Below, piece by piece: positions 1 to 13,822 of a DNA stretch of 64,000 nucleotides; within the stretch, counting starts at the first letter, position 1, and each line of letters opens with the position of its first letter. Source of the DNA: JADKAV01 sp963769435 (GTDB lineage: Bacteria > Actinomycetota > Actinomycetes > S36-B12 > UBA10799); contig CAVYLN010000002.1 of NCBI GenBank assembly GCA_963769435.1, positions 372,001 to 436,000 of the forward strand. Reading direction: 5' to 3'. The translations under genes were made by a program, and so were the position numbers. The notes beneath the pieces are model-generated. The model saw nothing but the letters and a program-made list of their open reading frames with translations. It searched no databases and was not told where the DNA came from.

Positions 1-916
1 CAGCAGTAGGTACAGCACGGCCATCCGGACGTGCACCCCGTTCGTGACCTGGTCGAGGATCACCGATCGGCCGGAGTCCGCGACATCGGCTGCGATCTCC
101 ATGCCCCGGTTCATCGGACCCGGATGCATCACGATCGCGTGGTCGGGCAACGAACTCATCCGCGGCACGTCGAGGCCGTACCGCCGGGAGTATTCCCGGG
201 CACTGGGGAAGAACGCGGCGTTCATCCGTTCCATCTGGACGCGCAGCATCATCACCACGTCGGCCTTGACGATGGCCTCGTCGAGGTCGTAGCTCACCCG
301 GCAGGGCCAGGTCTCGACACCGACCGGCAGCAGCGTCGGGCGGCGCGACCAGAGTCACGTTCGCGCCCAGTGTGTCGAGCAGCCACACGTTGGAGCGCGC
401 GACCCGGGAGTGCAGCACGTCGCCGACGATCACCACGTTCAGGCCGTCGAGTGAACCCTCGCCGTCGCGCAGATGCGCACGCATCGTGTAGGCGTCGAGC
501 AGCGCTTGTGTCGGATGCTCGTGCGTCCCGTCGCCTGCGTTGATGACCGCACCGTGGATCCAGCCGCTGTTCGCCAGGCGGTGGGCCGCCCCACTGGCGT
601 TGTGCCGGATGACCACCGCGTCGGCCCCCATGGCCTGCAGCGTCAGTGCCGTGTCCTTGAGTGACTCGCCCTTGGAAAGACTCGACCCCTTGGCCGAGAA
701 GTTGATCACGTCCGCGGACAGGCGCTTGGCGGCTGCCTCGAACGAGATCCGCGTGCGGGTGGAGTCCTCGAAGAACAGGTTGACCACCGTCCGTCCCCGC
801 AGCGTGGGCAACTTCTTGACCGGCCGGTCGGCCACCTGGGCGAGTTCCCGGGCGGTGTCCAGGATCGACAGGGCGTCGGCCTGGCTCAGATCAGTGGTGG
901 ACAGCAAGTGGCGCAT
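1..916 (-). CDS. pyrB: Aspartate carbamoyltransferase, 3' end outside window, frameshifted
   Basis: Catalyses carbamoyl phosphate plus aspartate to carbamoyl-aspartate, the committed step of pyrimidine synthesis. Reading from the ATG at 916 gives the carbamoyl-phosphate motif FFEDSTRTR, then HPTQALLDAYT and, near the left edge, VMHPGPMNRG. The gene runs off the window at position 1, so the C-terminus is missing. One extra base near 335-340 breaks the frame between VTLVAPP and LLPVGVETW; both sides are clear PyrB, so this is probably a sequence error. The ATG follows the pyrR stop directly, so the two are co-transcribed under the pyrR leader. Confidence 0.93.
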   Translation of the reverse strand, partial: MRHLLSTTDLSQADALSILDTARELAQVADRPVKKLPTLRGRTVVNLFFEDSTRTRISFEAAAKRLSADVINFSAKGSSLSKGESLKDTALTLQAMGADAVVIRHNASGAAHRLANSGWIHGAVINAGDGTHEHPTQALLDAYTMRAHLRDGEGSLDGLNVVIVGDVLHSRVARSNVWLLDTLGANVTLVAPPDAAAGRCRDLALPGELRPRRGHRQGRRGDDAARPDGTDERRVLPQCPGILPAVRPRRAADEFVARPRDRDASGSDEPGHGDRSRCRGLRPIGDPRPGHERGARPDGRAVPTA

Positions 917-1471
917 TCAGTTCCCTCCCGCACGTACGAGCCGGACCGCATCGACTCCGTCGGTCTCGGCCAGAGTCACCTGCACGTCGTCCTCACGCGA
1001 CGTGGGCAGGTTCTTCCCCACGTAGTCGGCGCGGATGGGCAGGTCTCGGTGACCGCGGTCCACGAGGACCGCGAGTTGCACGGCCCGTGGTCGCCCGATG
1101 TCGGCGAGGGCGTCCATGGCAGCGCGCGTGGTGCGACCGCTGAAGAGCACATCATCGACGATCACCACCGTCTTGCCGGTGATGTCACCCCCGGGGATCA
1201 CCGTCGGGTGCAGAGCGACGGTCGGACGCAGTCGCAGGTCGTCGCGGTACATCCCGACGTCCAGCGCCCCGGCGGGCACTTCGCGGTCCTCGATCTTCGA
1301 CATGGCCGCGGCGATCCGCTCCGCGAGCGGGACTCCACGCCGGGGGATCCCCAGCAGGACGAGGTCGTCGGCTCCGCGGTTGCGTTCGAGGATCTCGTGA
1401 GCGATGCGGACCACCGCTCGATTGATGTCGGAATCGCTGAGGGATTCCTGGGACTCGTGGTCAGGCGTCAT
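917..1471 (-). CDS. pyrR: PyrR bifunctional regulator / uracil phosphoribosyltransferase
   Basis: RNA-binding attenuation or translational repressor of pyrimidine genes with uracil phosphoribosyltransferase activity. The 184-residue product has the PRPP-binding motif VVIVDDVLFSGRTTRAA and the PyrR-typical N-terminus DINRAVVRIAHEILERN. The ATG at 1471 is chosen because it fits family length and lies just behind the leader element at 1479-1511. A longer frame upstream would run through that leader. It is first in the pyr operon, with pyrB following without a gap. Confidence 0.95.
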   Translation of the reverse strand: MTPDHESQESLSDSDINRAVVRIAHEILERNRGADDLVLLGIPRRGVPLAERIAAAMSKIEDREVPAGALDVGMYRDDLRLRPTVALHPTVIPGGDITGKTVVIVDDVLFSGRTTRAAMDALADIGRPRAVQLAVLVDRGHRDLPIRADYVGKNLPTSREDDVQVTLAETDGVDAVRLVRAGGN

Positions 1472-1478
1472 CGCGTCC

Positions 1479-1511
1479 AACCCCCCTTCTCCGCCTCGCT
1501 GGACGGTGGTT
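1479..1511 (-). promoter_or_regulatory. PyrR-binding hairpin in the pyrR 5' leader
   Basis: On the minus strand the leader holds GTCCAGCGAGGC followed by GGAGAAGG. This fits the known PyrR-binding loop consensus (UCCNGNGAGGYU-like), enclosed by complementary AACC...GGTT ends. It sits 8 bases before the pyrR ATG and overlaps the purine-rich ribosome binding site, so PyrR-UMP binding would block translation rather than act through a terminator. The motif match is seen; the mechanism is inferred from the family. Confidence 0.7.
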
Positions 1512-1647
1512 AAAGGAAAGGCTTTCGTCCCCGACGCTATCACCCGTATGGCCAGGCCCGGCGCAGGCATTCCCGTCGAGTTGCCTCCCGGTAGTCACTC
1601 TCCGTAGCCTCGCATCTGTCAGTCCGAGCCGGAATGGAGCGCCGCCC

Positions 1648-2136
1648 ATGGCAAGTGAGTATGCGCGAGCGCTTGGAGCCAAACTCCGGTCCATCCGTCA
1701 GCAGCAGGGGATGTCCCTGCACGGCGTCGAGGAGAAGTCGGAAGGCCGCTGGAAGGCGGTCGTCGTCGGCTCGTACGAGCGCGGAGACCGCGCCGTGACA
1801 GTGCAGAAACTGGCTGAACTGGCCGACTTCTACGGAGTTCCGGTCGCCGAGCTGCTTCCGGACAGCACTCCCGGATCCACCGCTGAACCGCCGGCGCGAC
1901 TCGTTCTCGACCTGGAGCGGCTGGGGAGCGTGCCTGCGGACAAGGTCGGCCCGCTGGCTCGCTACGCAGCGGCCATCCAGGCCCAGCGTGGCGACTACAA
2001 CGGCAAGGTTCTGAGCATCCGGCAGGACGACCTACGGACACTGGCAGTCATCTACGACGAACCCCCGGGGGTGCTCGCCGACCAGCTCGTCGCATGGGGA
2101 GTTCTCAACCCGGAGGCAAGGGGCAGGCTCGACTGA
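1648..2136 (+). CDS. bldD: BldD family c-di-GMP-responsive regulator
   Basis: Developmental master regulator of actinomycetes: a DNA-binding repressor whose dimer is assembled by a c-di-GMP tetramer. The 162-residue product has an N-terminal XRE helix-turn-helix (SLHGVEEKSEGRWKAVVVGS, then YERGDRAVTVQKL) and a C-terminal c-di-GMP domain. The signature RGD-x8-RQDD is intact at R114, D116, R125 and D128, the same positions as I recall for Streptomyces BldD. It lies divergent from pyrR, as in other actinomycetes. The conserved motif implies that c-di-GMP signalling operates in this organism. Confidence 0.95.
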   Translation: MASEYARALGAKLRSIRQQQGMSLHGVEEKSEGRWKAVVVGSYERGDRAVTVQKLAELADFYGVPVAELLPDSTPGSTAEPPARLVLDLERLGSVPADKVGPLARYAAAIQAQRGDYNGKVLSIRQDDLRTLAVIYDEPPGVLADQLVAWGVLNPEARGRLD

Positions 2137-2185
2137 CGGCCACCCCTCGGGCCAGTGCGAACCCGACGTTCGGGGATCGGGTCGA

Positions 2186-3079
2186 TCACGCTCCGCCCGC
2201 GAGCCGGTCACGCAACAACGCGCGATCCAGCGACGCGGGACGGGTGGACGCGAGGAACTGCCTGACAACCCGGCTGAAACGATCCGGTTCGTCCATGTGC
2301 GGGAAATGACGGGACTGTTCGAAGATCTCCAGGGAACTACCGGGGATCTGCGCATGCGCGCTGTACGCGTGCTCGACCGGTATCACGGTGTCCAGCGCAC
2401 CCCAGACGATCAAGGTCGGCCGCCCCTGCACCAGGTAGAACTTGTCGGAGGCGCTGACGCGCTGCCCACCCGGGTCCACCACACTGCGCAGTGTGTGCAC
2501 GAAGGCGGTCCTGGCCGGACCTTCGGCCAGCGAGGCATACCCGCGGGCCACCTCCGCGACCGAGGGACGCGGACGTACTGGCAGCCTCCCGAGCACCCTG
2601 CCGACGGCGGCTCCGGCGTCTCGAACCTTCGGATGGGCGATCACGGGCAACACCAGTTCCGCGCCCGGCAGAGCGGCCGCCCGCAGAGCCCAACTGACCT
2701 CCCGTCCCAGCCCACCGCTGTCCACCAGGACGATCCGCTCACAGAACTCGTAGTACTGGTAGGCGAACTGCATCGCCACTCCGCCACCCAGTGAGTGCCC
2801 CACGATCGTCACCCGGTCGCGGCCCAGGTGCTCCAGTAGGTCCCGCACGATGCTGGCCAGCCCGCCGAGCGAATAGTCGGCTGCCGGCTTGTCCGAACCA
2901 CCGTGGCCGAGAAGATCGGGGGCGAGTACGTGTGCGTGCTCGGCCAGAGCGGGGATAACCGGGTCCCACGTGTGACTGCTGCTGGTGATGCCATGTATCA
3001 GCAGCAGCGTCGGCAACTGCGGATCGCCTGCCTCGCGATATGCGATCCGGTGACCGTGCAATGTGGCGGTGCGTTCCAT
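2186..3079 (-). CDS. Alpha/beta hydrolase
   Basis: Alpha/beta-hydrolase fold enzyme of 297 residues, substrate unknown. Visible features are the oxyanion region LLIHGITSSSHTW, the nucleophile elbow VGHSLGGG, an acid in VWGALDTVIP, and the catalytic histidine region SRHFPHMDEPDRF. This pattern is typical of epoxide hydrolase/haloperoxidase-like esterases. The ATG giving MERTATLHG is chosen over the upstream in-frame start because the fold begins directly after it. It is convergent with bldD and sits downstream of pyk in the same direction. Confidence 0.85.
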   Translation of the reverse strand: MERTATLHGHRIAYREAGDPQLPTLLLIHGITSSSHTWDPVIPALAEHAHVLAPDLLGHGGSDKPAADYSLGGLASIVRDLLEHLGRDRVTIVGHSLGGGVAMQFAYQYYEFCERIVLVDSGGLGREVSWALRAAALPGAELVLPVIAHPKVRDAGAAVGRVLGRLPVRPRPSVAEVARGYASLAEGPARTAFVHTLRSVVDPGGQRVSASDKFYLVQGRPTLIVWGALDTVIPVEHAYSAHAQIPGSSLEIFEQSRHFPHMDEPDRFSRVVRQFLASTRPASLDRALLRDRLAGGA

Positions 3080-3198
3080 GCGACCTCCCGCGACAGCCGG
3101 CCCTGCGCCCGCGGTCGAACTCCAGGTTACGCCACCGTAGGTTAGGCCGGAAGTGCTTCGTCGACACAGGCCTCGAGTACGGCCGAGACTGCCTGGGA

Positions 3199-4662
3199 TC
3201 ACACCTGTGCGGCGACCTCGGCCTCCTCCGCCTTGCCGGCCGATCCCGAACCCACCAAGTGCACGCGCATGCCGTTGGTGGTGCCGGGGATGCCCGGCGG
3301 AACACCCGCGATGACCACGACCTTGTCACCGGCCTCCGCGAGCGACATCCGGGAGATCTGAAGGTCCACGTACTCCACGAGTTCGTCGGTGTGCTGGACC
3401 TTCTTGCCGGCGTACGGGGTGATCCCCCAGACCAGCGCCAGGAAGTTCCGGACGTGGGTGGTCGGACTGAAACACAGAGACGGCACATGCGAGCGGTGCC
3501 GTGCGACCAGACGAGGGGTGAGGCCGGTCTCCGTGAAGGAGATGATGAACTTCGCCTCGACCTCCTCGGCCACCTCGCAGGCGGCGCGCGTGATGGCGCG
3601 CGCTGTGGAACCGGTGCGGTTGTCGGCGGACTCCGACACGGTCCACAGCGCCTGCTCCTCGACGTAGCCGATGATCTTCGCCATCGTCTGGACCACAAGC
3701 GCGGGATGCTCGCCCACGCTCGTCTCGCCGCTGAGCATCAGCGCATCGGCACCGTCGAGCACCGCATTGGCGACATCGGAGGCCTCGGCCCGCGACGGCC
3801 GGCTGCTGGTCACCATGCTGTCCAACATCTGGGTGGCCACGATGACCGGCTTCGCCGCAGCCCGCGAGAGTTCGATGGCACGCTTCTGCACCAGCGGCAC
3901 CTGTTCGAGGGGCAACTCGACACCGAGGTCACCGCGGGCGACCATGATCCCGTCGAAAGTCTCGATGATCGCGGCCAGGTGATCGACGGCCTGCGGCTTC
4001 TCGATCTTGGCCAGGATCGGGCGGTGCACGCCCTGCTCGTCCATGACCCGTCGCACGTCATCGATGTCCTCGGGGCGTTGCACGAAGGACAGCGCGACGA
4101 TGTCAACATCGGCACCCAGAGCCCAGCGCAGGTCCTCGACGTCCTTGTCGGACAGCGCAGGAACGCTCACCACCACGCCGGGGAGATTGATCCCCTTGTT
4201 GTTGCTGATCCGCCCGCCGATGGCCACCTCGCAGATCACGTCCGTGCTGCCGACCTCCATCGCCCGCAGCGTGATGTGCCCGTCGTCGATCAGGATCTCG
4301 TCGCCGACACGGACATCGTGGGGAAGTCCCGCATAGGTCGTGGAGCAGATCTCGGAGTCTCCTTCGACACCACGAGTGGTGATCGTGAACGTCTGTCCGA
4401 CCTTCAGATCCGCGTGATGATGGGCGAACGTCCCCAGACGGATCTTGGGTCCCTGCAGGTCGGCGAGCACAGCGACGGTCGATCCGGCCAGGTCAGCGGC
4501 CGCGCGCACCATGTCCAAGCGCTTCTGGTGTTCGGCGTGGGAGCCGTGGCTCAGGTTCAGCCGGGCGACCGACATGCCATTTCTGATGAGTTCGGCCAAC
4601 ACCTCTTCGGAATCCGTTGCCGGACCCAGGGTGCAGACAATTTTCGCGCGACGCACAGACAT
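3199..4662 (-). CDS. pyk: Pyruvate kinase
   Basis: Converts phosphoenolpyruvate and ADP to pyruvate and ATP. The uninterrupted 487-residue product opens with RRAKIVCTLGPATDS and carries the active-site signature LAKIEKPQAVDH and the Mg/substrate region VARGDLGVELP. The C-terminal regulatory domain includes SFTETGLTPRLVARHRS. The ATG giving MSVRRAKIV is preferred over one seven codons upstream because GAGG lies 8 bases before it. The last gene of the gltB-gltD-pyk run common in actinobacteria; one of the few unbroken genes in this half of the window. Confidence 0.97.
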   Translation of the reverse strand: MSVRRAKIVCTLGPATDSEEVLAELIRNGMSVARLNLSHGSHAEHQKRLDMVRAAADLAGSTVAVLADLQGPKIRLGTFAHHHADLKVGQTFTITTRGVEGDSEICSTTYAGLPHDVRVGDEILIDDGHITLRAMEVGSTDVICEVAIGGRISNNKGINLPGVVVSVPALSDKDVEDLRWALGADVDIVALSFVQRPEDIDDVRRVMDEQGVHRPILAKIEKPQAVDHLAAIIETFDGIMVARGDLGVELPLEQVPLVQKRAIELSRAAAKPVIVATQMLDSMVTSSRPSRAEASDVANAVLDGADALMLSGETSVGEHPALVVQTMAKIIGYVEEQALWTVSESADNRTGSTARAITRAACEVAEEVEAKFIISFTETGLTPRLVARHRSHVPSLCFSPTTHVRNFLALVWGITPYAGKKVQHTDELVEYVDLQISRMSLAEAGDKVVVIAGVPPGIPGTTNGMRVHLVGSGSAGKAEEAEVAAQV

Positions 4663-4814
4663 GAGGTTAGCCTCATCTGCCACCGTCCGCCGTCCCGAGC
4701 CGGTCCGGAGGTTGCGCGTTCAGCGCAAGGACACCCGCAGGCCGGGATCCCAGGCCGCGCGACCCACGTGCGCCACCGGAAAACCGTCAGGGAGGGCCTT
4801 CAGCACGCCCGTGC

Positions 4815-6259
4815 TCAGACGGTGACCTGGCGGGCCGAGGCCGGCAGCGGCTTGGGCAGGTTGGTGCTGCCCATCAGGAACTTGTCGATCGCAGACGCGG
4901 CCGCGCGGCCCTCGGCGATCGCCCAGACGATCAACGACTGACCGCGCCCGGCGTCACCGGCGACGAACACCCCCGCGACATCGCTGGCGTAGTCGTCGTC
5001 ACGCACCAGGTTGCCGCGCTCATCGCGCCGCACACCCAACTGCGAACAGAAGACGTCGGCCTCCGGGCCCACGAAGCCCATCGCCAGAGTCACCAGATCC
5101 GCGGGCAACACGCGCTCTGATCCCTCGATCTCCACCGGTCGTCCATCGACCCATTCGACGTCGACGATCTCCAGGCCCTTGACCACGCCGTCCTCGCCGA
5201 CAAAACGTTTGGTGGACACCGAGTAGACGCGGTCCCCGCCCTCCTCGTGCGCGGACGAGACCCGGAAGGTCATCGGGTACGTGGGCCAGGGCTGGCTCGC
5301 GGGCCGGGCTGTCCGGAGGCGTCGCCATGATCTCCAACTGGGTGATGCTGGCGGCACCCTGCCGGATGGCGGTCCCGAGACAGTCCGCACCGGTGTCGCC
5401 GCCGCCGATGATCACGACGTGCTTTCCGCCGGCGTGGATCGGGGCGTCCTCGAGGTCACCCTCCTGCACCCGGTTGGCCAGAGGCAGGTAGTCCATGGCC
5501 TGGTAGACCCCATCAAGGTCCCGTCCGGGCACCGGCAGGTCGCGGCCGATGGTCGATCCCACGGCGATCAGAACCGCGTCGTAGCGGCGCCGCAGGTCGT
5601 CGGCCGAGAGGTCGGTGCCGATCTCGATGCCGGTGCGGAACTTGACCCCTTCGGCCTCCATCTGCTCGAGGCGGCGCGTCAGGTGACGCTTTTCCATCTT
5701 GAACTCGGGGATGCCGTAGCGCAGCAGTCCTCCGATCCGGTCGGCGCGTTCGTAGACGGCCACGGTGTGTCCGGCGCGAGCCAGCTGTTGTGCTGCGGCG
5801 AGCCCGGCCGGACCGGATCCCACTACGGCGACCGTCTTGCCGGACAGGCGCTCGGGCGGCTGCGGCTGGACCCAGCCGGAGTCCCACGCACGGTCGATGA
5901 TGGACACCTCGACCTGCTTGATCGTGACGGGATCCTGGTTGATGCCGAGCACACAGGCCGTCTCACACGGCGCGGGGCACAACCTACCGGTGAATTCCGG
6001 GAAGTTGTTCGTGGCATGCAGGCGCTCAATGGCCGCGTGCCAGTCACCGCGCCGGGTCAGATCGTTCCATTCCGGGATCAGGTTGCCCAGCGGGCAGCCG
6101 TTGTGACAGAACGGGATCCCGCAGTCCATACAGCGGGACGCCTGTGTCCGCAGTTTCGACTCCCCGAACGGCTCATACACCTCGTTCCAGTCCTGAATGC
6201 GGATGTCGACGGGGCGCCGGGTGGGCAACTCCCGCCCGGCCTTCAGGAATCCTCTGGGA

Positions 6260-6267
<8 letters not shown>
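4815..6267 (-). CDS. gltD: Glutamate synthase small subunit, frameshifted
   Basis: NADPH-oxidising beta subunit of glutamate synthase; feeds electrons through FAD and Fe-S clusters to GltB. The N-terminus has the cysteine cluster CMDCGIPFCHNGCPLGN, followed by CPAPCETAC, the FAD fold VAVVGSGPAGLAAAQQLARAG and the NADPH fold VVIIGGGDTGADCLG. The C-terminus contains VFVAGDAGRGQSLIVWA. A single extra base near 5300 splits the frame between PPDSPAR and PWPTYPMTF. The GTG start at 6267 overlaps the gltB stop by 8 bases, implying translational coupling. Confidence 0.95.
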
Positions 6268-10769
<4,502 letters not shown>

Positions 10770-10980
10770 GGGCACTCCTGGTCTGGGGGTCTACCGATCG
10801 GACGCACGCTTACGCGCAGCCCGCGGGACGCCGTTGGCCCGAAGCGAGTTCAGCATAACCCATGCGCGCCTCATCCGGGCGTGAGAGTCCCATCACCGGC
10901 GCAACCCCATGGACCCATCGCGGTGCACCGAACGCTCCTCTCGTTGATCCAGGCTTCGCTGTGCTGGCACACTGACGCCC

Positions 10981-12706
10981 ATGACATCGCAGGTGAAGGT
11001 CTCGGCCGGTCTGGCCGTCGTCGCCCTGGCCGCCGCACTCCTTCCGACCCCGGCTCACGGTCAGCCATCCTCAGTGGCCACCGCGAAACCGCCCGGTCGA
11101 AGCCTCACCGTCAAGGTGACGGGGTTGCCTGCGCGCACCAAAGCGGCTGTGACCATCAAGCGCAAGGGCTACAAGAAGACCCTGAAGAAGTCCAAGACGC
11201 TCAAGCGGATGAAGCCTGGCACGTACCGCATCATCGCCAGGACCGTGAATGCCGGTGGCAGCTCCTACGTGCCGTCTCCGAAGAAGCAGCGGGTCCGCGT
11301 TACATCGGGCAAGGGCAAACGGGTCCGCATACGCTACAAAGTGGCCACACCGCCGACCCCGCCGGTTCCCGAACCAGTGACGCCGGTGAGCAGTCTTCGG
11401 GTGGGCACCCGCGAGTTGACCTCGGTGACACTCGCGTGGGCGGACTCCCCACACCCGGTAGTTGTGCGCCGAGCCACTGGCCGTACGGCACCGGACAGCG
11501 TCACAGCCGGGGTCGCTGTGGATGTCACGGGGAACTCCGCGACCGACGTCGGCCTCACGCCGGGCACTGAGTACTCGTACGCCGCGTTCGCGGTCGCCGG
11601 CGACGGACGGGTCTCAACGCCCAGCGTCATCACCGCCGAGACGCTGGGCCTCAGCGCGATCAGTGCCGGTGGCGATCACACGTGCGCACTTGTGGACGAC
11701 GGGTCCATCAGGTGCTGGGGTGACAACTCCGACGGTCAGTTCGGGCAACGGGTCTTTCGCCCCGGCAGCAGTGTCCACGGTGGTGGGCGTTGCGGACGCG
11801 ATCGCAGTCTCTGCCGGACGCCGCCATTCATGCGCCGTGCGTTCCGACGAGTCAGTCGTCTGTTGGGGCTACGGGATGAACGGCGAACTGGGCAACAACG
11901 ACACGATCACCTCCGCCACGCCGGTTCCGGTCGCGTTGGGCCTGGACAAAGCATTCACGCTAAGTAGTGGCGACGGATTCAGCTGCGCGTCGCTGCGTGG
12001 CGGCCGGGTCAAGTGCTGGGGACTCGGGGTAGCCGGACAGATGGGCAACGGTTCCTCGAGCACCATCAACAAGGTGCCTGTGCAGGTGACGGGAGTGACC
12101 ACGGCCCTGTCCGTCTACGCGGGGTCCTCGTCGACGTGCGCCAGCCTGGTGGATGGCACAGGTCGATGCTGGGGATTCAACGATCACGGCCAACTGGGCG
12201 TGCCTTCTCCTCCGGCCAATCAGTTGTCACCGGTGCAGGTCACAGGTCTGGCCGGCGCACGCGACATCGGTATCGGCGATGGCCACGCCTGCGCGCGGTC
12301 AATCGGCGCGGGTGCCATCCAGTGCTGGGGTCGCAACGACGCCGGCCAACTCGGTGACGGCACCTTCACCGAATCGTCAACTCCGGTGAACACCTCGTTG
12401 AGCGGCACCGATTCGCTGTCCGTGGGCGGCTTCTCCTCATGCGTTGGCGTTCCGGGCGGGACTGTCAGGTGCTGGGGCGCCAACAGCAGCGGCCAGATCG
12501 GCGACGCAACATTCACCGATACAAGCACCCCTACGCAGGTTGCTGGGCTGCTCGATGCCGTCAGCGTGTCGGTCGGGTACCAGCACGCATGCGCTACACG
12601 TGCCAACCAGCTGCCGGCGTGCTGGGGTGCCGGTGACGCCGGCCAGCTCGGTGACGGCGGCGCGGCCGACCGTCCCACGCCGGCCCCAGTCACGGTCCTC
12701 CGGTGA
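10981..12706 (+). CDS. Secreted RCC1-repeat protein, frameshifted
   Basis: Probable extracellular protein. A signal peptide (VKVSAGLAVVALAAALLPTPAHG) is followed by a lysine/arginine-rich beta domain (residues about 35-120), a proline spacer, and a fibronectin-III-like domain with LTPGTEYSYAAFAV. Seven RCC1-type blades follow, each with a CWG core (RCWGDN, VCWGYG, KCWGLG, RCWGFN, QCWGRN, RCWGAN, ACWGAG) spaced about 50 residues apart: one seven-bladed propeller. One extra base near 11746 breaks the frame inside the first blade. The ligand is unknown; RCC1 propellers generally bind proteins. It is divergent from gltB and stands alone. Confidence 0.8.
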
Positions 12707-12744
12707 CTTCCCACCCGCAAGCCCGCACCCGGCACACTTGACGC

Positions 12745-13607
12745 GTGACTCAGACCGCCGTTCACAGCGCCGACGGCACCACGATCGCCGCGTGGGCCAA
12801 CGGCGGGGACGGAATCCCCCTGCTGATCTGTAATGGCTTGGCATCCAGCCCGGCCGCCTGGCCCACCCTTCGCGACCCCGAGTGCGGCTTCGACGCCCGC
12901 ACCTGGTTCCACCGCGGCATCCCCCCGTCGGGAGTGCCGGCCGGCGGCGATCGACATGGCCGACCACGTGGCCGACGCGTTGGCGGTCGTCGAGGACGCG
13001 GGTTGGGACCGGTACCTGGTCGTGGGTTGGTCCTTGGGAGTCAACATCGCCCTGGAACTCGCCGCCGTCGACGATCGCGTGGCGGGTGTGCTCGCCCTGG
13101 CGGGGGTACCGGGCGGCACCGCCCAGGCGATGCTGCCACTGCCCTCGGTGCCCCGTGACGTGGCCACATCGCTGGTGTCCTTCACCACCGCCGTCCTGCA
13201 GTCGTCGGGCGCCTGGCTCGGCGGTTTGGTCAACAGGCTCGGACAACTGCCCGTGACGGCTGAGTTCTTGAAGGGCACCGGGGCGATCGGGGCGACCGCC
13301 GAACTCGCGACCGTTCGGGAGGCCCTGCGCGACTTCCTGGCGATGGACGTCACCTGGTACGGACACCTGGCCAGCGCACTGCAGAAGCACGCAACCGATG
13401 GACCTCTCCGCGGTCACCTGTCCGGTGGTCTATGTGAGCGCAGGACAGGATTTCGTGACAGATCCCGCCGCCGTCGAGGCCGCGGCGGCGCAGACCCCCC
13501 AAGGGCGGGTGGAGCGATGGGATGCGACCCACTTCTTGGTGCTGGAGTACCCCGACCGAGTCCGCGAGGCACTTCTCGGACTGGCCGAGGACGTCGGGCT
13601 GGGCTAG
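12745..13607 (+). CDS. Alpha/beta hydrolase, twice frameshifted
   Basis: Alpha/beta-hydrolase fold enzyme of unknown substrate, starting at GTG 12745. The N-terminal strand region TTIAAWANGGDGIPLLICNG, the nucleophile elbow VVGWSLGVNIALELA, the acid-bearing strand CPVVYVSAGQDFVTDP and the C-terminal THFLVLEYPDRV histidine region are all present but lie in three frames. Extra bases near 12931 (after IPPS) and near 13393 (before MDLSAVTCP) account for the breaks. Only 38 bases separate it from the RCC1 gene, so the two could be co-transcribed. It is convergent with lgt. Confidence 0.75.
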
Positions 13608-13822
13608 GTCGATTGCGACGCACTGCGCCGGCTGATCCGGCCGCACGAGCCCAGCTGCCGGCCAAAGCCCACGGCCGTTGCGCCGGCCAAAGCCCACGGC
13701 GTTGGAGGTTGTGCACGAGGTTGGAGAACGCACGCGTGTCTTCTCCAACCTCGTGCACGTTCTCCAACCTCGCCGAAGCGCGGGCTCGGCCGTAGGCTTC
13801 GGGGCAGGCCGGGCTAGCGGGC
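13608..13822. repeat. Intergenic direct repeat plus palindromic element, copy 1
   Basis: The gap between two convergent genes holds a 19-base direct repeat (gccggccaaagcccacggc at 13657-13675 and 13682-13700). A perfect 18-base inverted repeat follows: gtgcacgaggttggagaa at 13711-13728 and its complement at 13741-13758, with a 12-base loop containing cacgcgtg. A second half, gttctccaacctcg, follows at 13759. The same hairpin recurs at 19426-19501 with a compensatory base change. It could act as a bidirectional terminator, but the structure is longer than a simple terminator and lacks a T run. Confidence 0.8.

Noticed and set aside
3040..4941. A 633-codon open frame on the plus strand across pyk
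   Set aside because: It is a shadow of pyruvate kinase on the opposite strand; the translation has no recognisable domain and is rich in His, Arg and Gly as expected for antisense high-GC DNA.
13678..13800. Small peptides encoded in the palindromic elements (frames starting MENVHEVGE)
   Set aside because: They arise in several frames and on both strands because of the symmetry, lack ribosome binding sites and end at the element borders.
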